Positions 62,846-64,000 of a DNA stretch of 64,000 nt are shown here, in pieces (position 1 is the first letter of the stretch; each line of letters opens with the position of its first letter). The DNA lies in assembly GCF_014805625.2 (NCBI RefSeq), contig NW_023998415.1, forward strand, positions 38,521,131 to 38,585,130, read 5' to 3'. Source of the stretch: Glossina fuscipes. Lineage: Eukaryota; Arthropoda; Insecta; Diptera; Glossinidae. Under the pieces are notes generated by a model, which worked only from the letters and a program-made list of their open reading frames with translations, was not told where the DNA came from and ran no database searches. The translations under genes were made by a program, and so were the position numbers.

Positions 62846-64000
62846 AAAAGTTTTTGTTTCAGTATTGAAATCGCAATGGACACTTGCGTGATGAGATGAG
62901 AAAATTTAAAAAAGATTTTGAATTTTATGGAAATCAAGCGAAACGAACTGTCCGGTACTTGTATGTTAAATCAGATCAATACTGTCGAATAAGTTTGGAA
63001 AAAATTGATTAAGAATTAAAGTACGATTATTTTAATGCGATCTCAGCGTCGCATATCTCGCTAATCTGAGGCGAATTTAAAATTGAACTAAATGACCATG
63101 TAAAAGCTCAATTTTTAGATCATCGAATATTTCAACTTAATGCACCTTTATAGAACTATGTCTCACACATGACAATCACTGCTTGCATGTTGGCGATCGC
63201 GATCAGAATTTATTGACGATAATTTCGAAAACATTATCGATGTTTTCCTAGTTTGTTTTAGTCTATTCTATATTGTACGCGGAATGTGCGACTAGACCGC
63301 GTTCATTTTTTAATCGAATATTCGCAATATATCAAGAAATGTTTGTGTCAAATTTGTGTCAGTTTCGAAACTCTTTTTTTTTTTGCGACTGTGAAGATTC
63401 ACAGAATTTACGAATGAGCGGAAAGGGGGGTGGGGAGGAGGTAGTTTCCATTAAAAGTAAGCATATACGAAGTGTGTATGTCGGTAAATCTAATATTAAA
63501 TTTCTTTAAAATAAAAAAAATAAAAAAAAACCATAATATCTATGGTAAAACCAGTTTGTTTGACTAACTATTTTATTAGTCTAATGTTTAAGGAGATTAT
63601 AGCAGAACATATGTTTAAATAAGATTGTGTGTTGGTCTGATGTGTTGTTTGCTTATGTCGCAAGCCATAGGAAAAAAAAAATGCTTCTTTTTTTTTTTTT
63701 TGGTAAAAGAGTAGTAGCTCCCGAAACGAAAATTTAACGCAAAATGATCAGATAAACGAGTTTCCCGTTTTAGTTTGTTTCGTTAACTGTTTTTTTCCAT
63801 TCCAAGACTCAGTTTATTTATTAAGAGGAACTGTTTCACTGTTTTTTCCTTCCGTACTGTTGAAATGTGTTAGCCTAGTTTCTTATCGACAGCCCATGCT
63901 TGTAAACTAAATCTTAATTTTTGGCATTTTTTCTTTTACGCGACATGCAGATCCATCCAATTCGTTCAATCAGTAACCATACTGACAATGCTGGAAAAGT

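Larger units (their letters stand above)
47342..64000. other. Gene-poor 16.6 kb, probably intronic
   Basis: AT-rich with many homopolymer and dinucleotide tracts. It holds a Tc1 relic (49988-50660), a candidate MITE (61790-62060), a dispersed-repeat fragment (48665-48790), a short direct repeat (53488-53560) and an assembly gap. Open frames at 52233-52478, 53000-53380 (minus), 56954-57175 (minus) and about 58264-58437 were inspected; none matches a family that I know. A pyrimidine-rich tract lies at 61680-61735. Confidence 0.55.

Noticed and set aside
1..64000. CRISPR arrays, bacterial operons, tRNA or rRNA genes
   Set aside because: Nothing of the kind seen; the gene structures are plainly animal with spliceosomal introns.

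Overview
The window is AT-rich nuclear DNA from a higher fly. I infer Diptera, probably a calyptrate fly such as tsetse, from the fly-like proteins, short GT-AG introns, abundant AT microsatellites and decayed mariner, Tc1 and LINE relics. I cannot name the species. Gene order fits Muller element D: as I recall their Drosophila CG numbers, Prp3 (CG7757), Rpn1 (CG7762), Pfdn6 (CG7770) and Grasp65 (CG7809) form one group, Zmynd10 (CG11253) and RpS12 (CG11271) a second, and Mtx2 (CG8004), Su(z)12 (CG8013) and Mtr3 (CG8025) a third.

Layout, left to right: a broken partial copy of Rpn1 (1-1225, minus); the intact three-exon Rpn1 (2569-6076, minus); about 5 kb without a gene, holding a LINE relic; a nearly intact mariner element (11202-12473) with an open transposase frame; Pfdn6 (12860-13308); an antisense LINE relic; Grasp65 (15530-17056); a 51-codon small ORF; a nest of inverted-repeat elements (18150-20480); five-exon Zmynd10 (20796-22796), convergent with RpS12 (23138-23726, minus); a transposon-rich block (24520-28200) with two LINE relics and an isolated Brca2-like BRC-repeat fragment; Su(z)12 (30625-38775) with two candidate 3' terminal exons; tandem repeats and a second mariner relic; Mtx2 (41005-41748, minus) divergent from Mtr3 (43365-44434); Prp3 (44553-46847, minus), head to head with a short first coding exon (47305-47341). 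The last 16.6 kb (47342-64000) contain no coding sequence I can identify. They hold a Tc1 relic, a candidate MITE, many microsatellites and a 100-base assembly gap, and may be the first intron of the gene starting at 47305.

The intact genes are unrelated housekeeping functions: 26S proteasome (Rpn1), prefoldin, Golgi stacking (Grasp65), ciliary dynein assembly (Zmynd10), ribosome (RpS12), PRC2 silencing (Su(z)12), mitochondrial metaxin, exosome (Mtr3) and spliceosome (Prp3). There is no operon logic; shared elements are limited to divergent promoter regions and convergent 3' ends. The most interesting observation is an in-phase acidic alternative terminal exon inside the last intron of Su(z)12. 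Exon boundaries were placed by hand from splice-site consensus and reading phase; every multi-exon CDS below closes in frame.
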